Below are positions 59,797 through 64,000 of a stretch of 64,000 nucleotides of DNA, one piece after another. Under the pieces are notes generated by a model, which saw only the letters and a program-made list of their open reading frames with translations, was not told where the DNA came from and searched no databases. The position numbers and the translations under genes were made by a program. The first letter of the stretch is position 1. Every line of letters starts with the position of its first letter. This DNA comes from Nitrososphaerota archaeon (GTDB lineage Archaea > Thermoproteota > Nitrososphaeria > Nitrososphaerales > Nitrosopumilaceae). The DNA is taken from contig JAGWGB010000003.1 in NCBI GenBank assembly GCA_028867595.1, positions 1 to 64,000 of the forward strand, in the 5' to 3' direction.

Positions 59797-60788
59797 ACTC
59801 TCACATTCATCATAAATGCAGTTATGATTGCAAGTGCAGCTGAAAATAACGCCAATTTGAAAATTGTAAATCCCACTTCTTTTTCAGTCATTGGCCTGTT
59901 AGCTACAATTAAGCGGACTAGTGTTACTGGAGCATCTTTATCAGCAGCTGCTCTAAGCTTGAAATCTTCCGTATGTTCTACGGGATTTGATTTTAGTTGT
60001 CTGTGTTCAATTATTCTTTTTACGCTAGAGAGAAATAGGAACGAGTTTATCACTGCAGGAAGAAGAGCTATTGCAGCAATTATTTCCACGTGACCCACTA
60101 TAGCAATTGTACCATACATGGCTCCTAATGTAAGCGCTCCAGAATCTCCTGGGAATATTTTGCTTGGAAACTTATGATATTTGTAAAATGCTAAAGAGAC
60201 AAAACCGAGAGGTAAACTTGCTATAGCTATATCATAATGATGCACAATGAATAACGATATAGTGAGTGCAAAACTTGCAATTGTCATAAAGCCACTTGCA
60301 ACTCCATTTAGCACATCAATAGAATTGATTGTGTTTCCAGTAATTGGAATCATGAATATTATTAATGCAAGATACAATTCAGGAATTCTTACATGTCCAA
60401 ATAACGGAAATGCCAGATGCGGTTCATAAACTCCTAGCAAAATGATTGGTATTGCACTGCCAGCTAGGGCAAGAGGTTTGAACCACCCGCCAAGTACTTT
60501 TCTATCATCTGCCAAGCCCACAAGAAACGCCAAAAAAGTTGTAATAATTATTGCCAGTACAGCTACAGAAGAATAGAATCCATAGAGTGTAATTTCAGAT
60601 GCCAGTATTCCTGCTAAAATGGATGGACCGCCTGGTCTTGCAACCATCGCTCCTCCAACTCGATTGTAGTCTTTTACCACCAATTTTCTTTTTTCAAGTG
60701 TTGTGATAAGAGCTGGTGTGATGGCATAAACCGTAACAAACGCAATGGCCGAGATTATTATGGCTGCTATTGTTTTGTCAAGCATCAT
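59793..60788 (-). CDS. Polyprenyl-phosphate GlcNAc-1-phosphate transferase (MraY/AglH-like)
   Basis: About ten membrane helices carry the family motifs: RPGGPSILAGI (about 51-61), FLVGLADDRKVLGG (about 87-100, DDxxD-like), NTINSIDVLNG (about 150-160) and KIFPGDSGALTLG. It starts lipid-linked glycan synthesis on a polyprenyl carrier for N-glycosylation. It overlaps the helicase gene by 4 bases. Confidence 0.9.
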   Translation of the reverse strand: MMLDKTIAAIIISAIAFVTVYAITPALITTLEKRKLVVKDYNRVGGAMVARPGGPSILAGILASEITLYGFYSSVAVLAIIITTFLAFLVGLADDRKVLGGWFKPLALAGSAIPIILLGVYEPHLAFPLFGHVRIPELYLALIIFMIPITGNTINSIDVLNGVASGFMTIASFALTISLFIVHHYDIAIASLPLGFVSLAFYKYHKFPSKIFPGDSGALTLGAMYGTIAIVGHVEIIAAIALLPAVINSFLFLSSVKRIIEHRQLKSNPVEHTEDFKLRAAADKDAPVTLVRLIVANRPMTEKEVGFTIFKLALFSAALAIITAFMMNVRV

Positions 60789-62911
60789 CTTATCTTTTTG
60801 AGATGTGTCTTTATGTTTTCTGCAATTACAGGCCCTATCTTATCGATTTTGGCAAGTTTTTCAACAGAAATTGACTCCAATTCGTCAAGTGTCTTGATTC
60901 CGTTTTTGTACAAAAGCCTTGCACGTACTCTTCCAATGCCTTTCACTTTGACAAGATCAGTGAGTTCTTCTTTTATTCCATATGTTACTCTGGTTCGTAA
61001 AACATCTAATTCATCTATGACATTATCTAATTTTTCGAGTTTGGCAAGCTCATAAAATGCATGAATGAGCCAATCTGCAGTTTCAGTCATTCTATGCATA
61101 TCTCCAGATTCAATACCTATGTTATCAGAAAGGAAGACCTCAGTTGATTCATTGACCCAATAATACATTGCAAGTAGGCTTCGGTTACAATCATACTCTG
61201 AAATACTTTCAATTAATTGATCAGCGTGATTTTCAAGAAGTGTACTAACTAGTTCATAATCTTTGTTTCTCAGTGAAAATTTGGGGAAAAAATCTTCGCA
61301 GTTTGTTATAGCATGTAGTATTCCAATAGTGTGTTTTCTTCCTTTTGAGATTTGTTGTAATGTTTTTTTGAAATATACAGATGTGAGTGGATCAATATAC
61401 AACGTTGAAGTCTTTTTTCCAAATTCTGTTGCAATGAATCTTCCACCTTTTTGCTTTATGAGATCTTCAGATTCAAGATAACGCAGTGTTATCTGAATTT
61501 TAAATTTTATAGTGGATTTTCTTTCCTGAAAACCCGAAAGTGTTTTTGCAAAAAAATCAACAACTTCCTCGTTTTTTATTCCAGGTGTAGTTGAGATTAA
61601 ACTTAGTGCATGTATTCGTAGTGCCTTGTCTCCTGTAAGTTTTGAAGAAATTGGTTCCGGTAAGCCATTGATGTAATAGTCAATAAGATCATCACTGTTA
61701 GCATTTGCTACAATAATAGATTCTCCATAATCATCATATTGCGGTCGTCCAGCTCTGCCGCAAAGTTGTTTGTATTCTAAAACACTAATGGCTTTATTTA
61801 CACCATATTTCCCATCGTATCTACTGATACTAGAGATCACTACCCTCCTTGCTGGAAGGTTTACTCCAGCAGCTAGTGTTGGAGTAGAAGCAAGAATCTT
61901 TATTTTTCCACTCCTAAATTCTGATTCAATAATTTCTCTACAATTTTGGTTTAATCCCGCATGATGAAATGCAACTCCCTTTTTCACTAGTGTTGCAAGG
62001 TTCCGAATTAGTTCAGTATGTTCATTGTCTTCAAGAATTTTTTGTGAGATTTGCTCCAGGTTTTTCTTTTCCTTTTCTGTGACATATTTTGATACTGCAT
62101 CTGATGCCTTTGTTGCTAGTGATGCAGCTCGTGCTCTAGTTTCTGCAAATAAGATTGCCTGTCCTCCAGTTTTAAGAGAATCAAGACCCAAGTCAACTGG
62201 CAATCCGCGTATGCTTGTTTCAACTTGGAAATTTTTTCGGTTTTGCATTATTACTGTACCTTGATCACATACGCCTTCCCATAATGGAACAGGCCTCCAA
62301 TCACTTTCTACAAGTTTGCATCCAAGCCATTTTGATATTTCATCAGCATTGGTTATTGTTGCACTAAGTGCAAGTATCTGCGGTTTTTTCTGAAGTGATA
62401 TCAGTTTTGTAAGCACAATTTCAAGTGTAGGGCCTCTGTCTTCATCGCCCAGCAGATGAACTTCGTCAGCAATAACAAGTGTGACATCATTTAGCCATTC
62501 TGCTCCTTGTCTTATGATAGAATCCATCTTTTCATTGGTTAGAACAAGTATATCGTTCATTCCAAGGCTTTTGTCAGTTTGGTCATAGTCACCTGTTGAA
62601 ATTTGTACCTTAATTTTCCTACCAATGTCTATAGATTCTAGTTTTTTAAATTCAGAAAACTTTTCGGATGCCAGTGCTTTAAGAGGGCTGAGATAAACTA
62701 CCTTGCCTCTTTTTTCAACAAGATGTTTTATTGCGGCAAGCAAAGCAATTAGCGTTTTTCCACTGGCAGTAGGAGCAGAAACAAGCAGACTGACATCATT
62801 TAGCAGACCTGCCTTTACACTTTTTTCTTGTGGAGGATAAAGAGTGATAATCCCATTTTCATGGAGGATTTCAACTAGTTTTTTTGGAATATCTAGCTCT
62901 TCTACTTTCAT
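60785..62911 (-). CDS. Ski2-family helicase, Hel308-like
   Basis: The 708-residue superfamily 2 helicase has Q-motif-like LYPPQEKSV, Walker A SAPTASGKT (about 45-53), motif II ADEVHLLGDE (DEVH, about 149-158), SAT, and motif VI QLCGRAGRPQYD. A helical ratchet domain follows and two helix-hairpin-helix motifs end the protein (VKGIGRVRARLLY and IDKIGPVIAENI). Hel308 unwinds stalled forks. It overlaps the mcm gene by 4 bases. Confidence 0.92.
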   Translation of the reverse strand: MKVEELDIPKKLVEILHENGIITLYPPQEKSVKAGLLNDVSLLVSAPTASGKTLIALLAAIKHLVEKRGKVVYLSPLKALASEKFSEFKKLESIDIGRKIKVQISTGDYDQTDKSLGMNDILVLTNEKMDSIIRQGAEWLNDVTLVIADEVHLLGDEDRGPTLEIVLTKLISLQKKPQILALSATITNADEISKWLGCKLVESDWRPVPLWEGVCDQGTVIMQNRKNFQVETSIRGLPVDLGLDSLKTGGQAILFAETRARAASLATKASDAVSKYVTEKEKKNLEQISQKILEDNEHTELIRNLATLVKKGVAFHHAGLNQNCREIIESEFRSGKIKILASTPTLAAGVNLPARRVVISSISRYDGKYGVNKAISVLEYKQLCGRAGRPQYDDYGESIIVANANSDDLIDYYINGLPEPISSKLTGDKALRIHALSLISTTPGIKNEEVVDFFAKTLSGFQERKSTIKFKIQITLRYLESEDLIKQKGGRFIATEFGKKTSTLYIDPLTSVYFKKTLQQISKGRKHTIGILHAITNCEDFFPKFSLRNKDYELVSTLLENHADQLIESISEYDCNRSLLAMYYWVNESTEVFLSDNIGIESGDMHRMTETADWLIHAFYELAKLEKLDNVIDELDVLRTRVTYGIKEELTDLVKVKGIGRVRARLLYKNGIKTLDELESISVEKLAKIDKIGPVIAENIKTHLKKIR

Positions 62912-64000
62912 ACCCGGTTATAATGACCGGGTTTCGATTCATAAATAGCTGACTCTCGTTGCAATTTCTTTATGTATTTTCGTGCTTCTTCCTCAGTGAA
63001 TTTTCCTGTCTTTACTAGTTCTTTTACAAAAGTTTTTTCTTCAACAGGTCTTTTCTCGTCTCCTTCTAATGATTTCATCACATCCATGAATAGTTGCATC
63101 TTTGAGACCTCGCTGTGAGGACGTCCCTGTAAAACTCCAAGATCTACTTTTCCTGTGTTCACGTCAACTCCTGCATCTTGCAGCATGCTTTGGATTAGAA
63201 ATATTGCCCTTTCCGCATCTTCGCCTTCAACTTGTGTCTTCATCAATAATCTTGCCCTAGCAGTAGCCAGTCTTACCAAGCCTTCAAGTTGTCTTGGTGT
63301 AACTGTTATCATACCTTCAGATTCGACATTTCTCATTGTCATATAATATTGTAAAATCTTGTCTTCTGCTTCTGGTGTAAGTATAGGATCAAATCTTTTT
63401 GCATATGTAAGATATTTTGTAAGAATATCTACATCAATTAACGATTTAGTATCGGCCCCTGTGGTCCTATGAAGATTCAATATGTGACGCGCTATTCTTG
63501 TATCTCTTTCTTTAGACGGAATATCTCTAACAACAAAAATGAGATCAAAACGTGTAAGGAGTGGAACAGGAAGGTTCACGTTCTCTGTGATGTTCTTGAA
63601 TGGATCATATTTTCCATACATCGGGTTAGCAGCAGCCAAGATTGATGTTCTTGCATTAAGTGTTGCCACAATTCCACCTTTTGCTATGCTCACAGATTGC
63701 TGTTCCATCGTTTCGTGTAATGCACTCCTGTCTTCCGGTTTCATCTTATCAAATTCATCTATACAAACTAGACCTTGGTCTCCTAAAACTACGGCTCCTG
63801 CTTCAAGCATCATTATTCCAATTTTGTCCCTTACAACAGCTGCTGTCAGTCCTGCAGCAGTAGAACCTCTTCCGGAAGTATAAAGTCCTCTAGGCGCAAT
63901 CCTTGCGCAGAACTTTAACATCTCACTTTTTGCAGTACCTGGATCACCCACCAAAAAGACGTTAATGTCTCCACGAATTTTAGCGCCGTCAGCAAGTAGT
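62908..64000 (-). CDS. mcm: MCM replicative helicase, C-terminal part (cut by window edge)
   Basis: The frame stays open to position 64000, so the 5' part lies outside the window. Visible are the conserved lead-in (ADGAKIRGDINVFLVG), Walker A GDPGTAKSE, Walker B VCIDEFDKM, sensor 1 LAAANPMYGKYDP and the arginine-finger region LLTRFDLIF, then the lid domain and a C-terminal winged helix (about the last 70 residues). It forms the hexameric helicase of the fork. Confidence 0.97.
   Translation of the reverse strand, partial: LLADGAKIRGDINVFLVGDPGTAKSEMLKFCARIAPRGLYTSGRGSTAAGLTAAVVRDKIGIMMLEAGAVVLGDQGLVCIDEFDKMKPEDRSALHETMEQQSVSIAKGGIVATLNARTSILAAANPMYGKYDPFKNITENVNLPVPLLTRFDLIFVVRDIPSKERDTRIARHILNLHRTTGADTKSLIDVDILTKYLTYAKRFDPILTPEAEDKILQYYMTMRNVESEGMITVTPRQLEGLVRLATARARLLMKTQVEGEDAERAIFLIQSMLQDAGVDVNTGKVDLGVLQGRPHSEVSKMQLFMDVMKSLEGDEKRPVEEKTFVKELVKTGKFTEEEARKYIKKLQRESAIYESKPGHYNRV

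Noticed and set aside
1..64000. CRISPR arrays, insertion sequences, amoABC, rRNA operon
   Set aside because: I looked for regular repeats, transposase motifs and known AMO/16S/23S signatures and saw none in this window.

Overview
The window is a stretch of an ammonia-oxidizing archaeon of the Nitrososphaeria (Thaumarchaeota), most like the low-GC group I.1a lineages. Several features point this way. Information-processing genes are archaeal (TBP, Alba, RFC large subunit, MCM, RLI/ABCE1, KEOPS Pcc1, S3Ae, S15P). Promoters are TATA-type, and many starts are leaderless TTG, GTG or ATG about 25 nt behind a TATA box. There is a free-standing 5S rRNA, tRNAs that look intron-bearing, an 11-subunit complex I without NuoEFG, and an acetyl/propionyl-CoA carboxylase of the kind used in the 3-hydroxypropionate/4-hydroxybutyrate cycle. 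No amoABC, 16S/23S, CRISPR array, transposase or integrase is visible.

Layout. 0-4.5 kb holds unknown membrane and small proteins, a stand-alone Cas4/RecB-like nuclease, a P-II protein with an atypical T-loop, and two small membrane proteins that may be the recently recognised accessory AMO subunits. 4.5-9 kb is a translation/tRNA-modification cluster (rps15, a DHH nuclease, pcc1, serS, rps3ae, an RNA-binding protein) followed by a candidate structured ncRNA. 9.1-13.5 kb holds a geranylgeranyl reductase and a NorQ/NorD-like MoxR-VWA pair with an ASCH protein. 13.5-16.8 kb is a pentose-phosphate operon containing a transketolase-N/ribulose-phosphate-epimerase fusion. 17-26.9 kb is mixed housekeeping: a tiny zinc finger, 5S rRNA, RLI, Trm5-like, RimI, S2P protease, PyrE, TBP, a C/D-box sRNA, tRNA-CAU, a CADD-like protein, tRNA-Glu with a T-loop insertion and a prenyl synthase.

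26.9-37.4 kb is the nuoABCDHIJKMLN operon on the minus strand. 37.6-41.7 kb holds a peroxiredoxin and the three carboxylase genes. 42-45.5 kb holds RFC large with an overlapping Cys-rich protein, a large unknown protein and an inositol monophosphatase. 45.5-47.7 kb is the most accessory-looking part: two tRNAs (Asp with a D-loop insertion, Lys), small orphan genes, and a three-gene operon of a ribbon-helix-helix protein plus two diverged paralogous helical proteins. 47.7-54.3 kb holds argH, a DUF59 protein, sdhABCD, a PadR regulator with a clear palindromic operator, and a PEP mutase/isocitrate-lyase family enzyme. 54.3-64 kb holds Alba, a secreted protein, two tRNAs, a ferredoxin reductase, IlvE, a sugar-modification set, a GlcNAc-1-P transferase, a Hel308-like helicase and a truncated MCM.

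Together the genes cover energy conservation (complex I, succinate dehydrogenase), carbon fixation and sugar interconversion, isoprenoid lipid synthesis (GGPP synthase, geranylgeranyl reductase), surface glycan synthesis, and the core of replication, transcription and translation.
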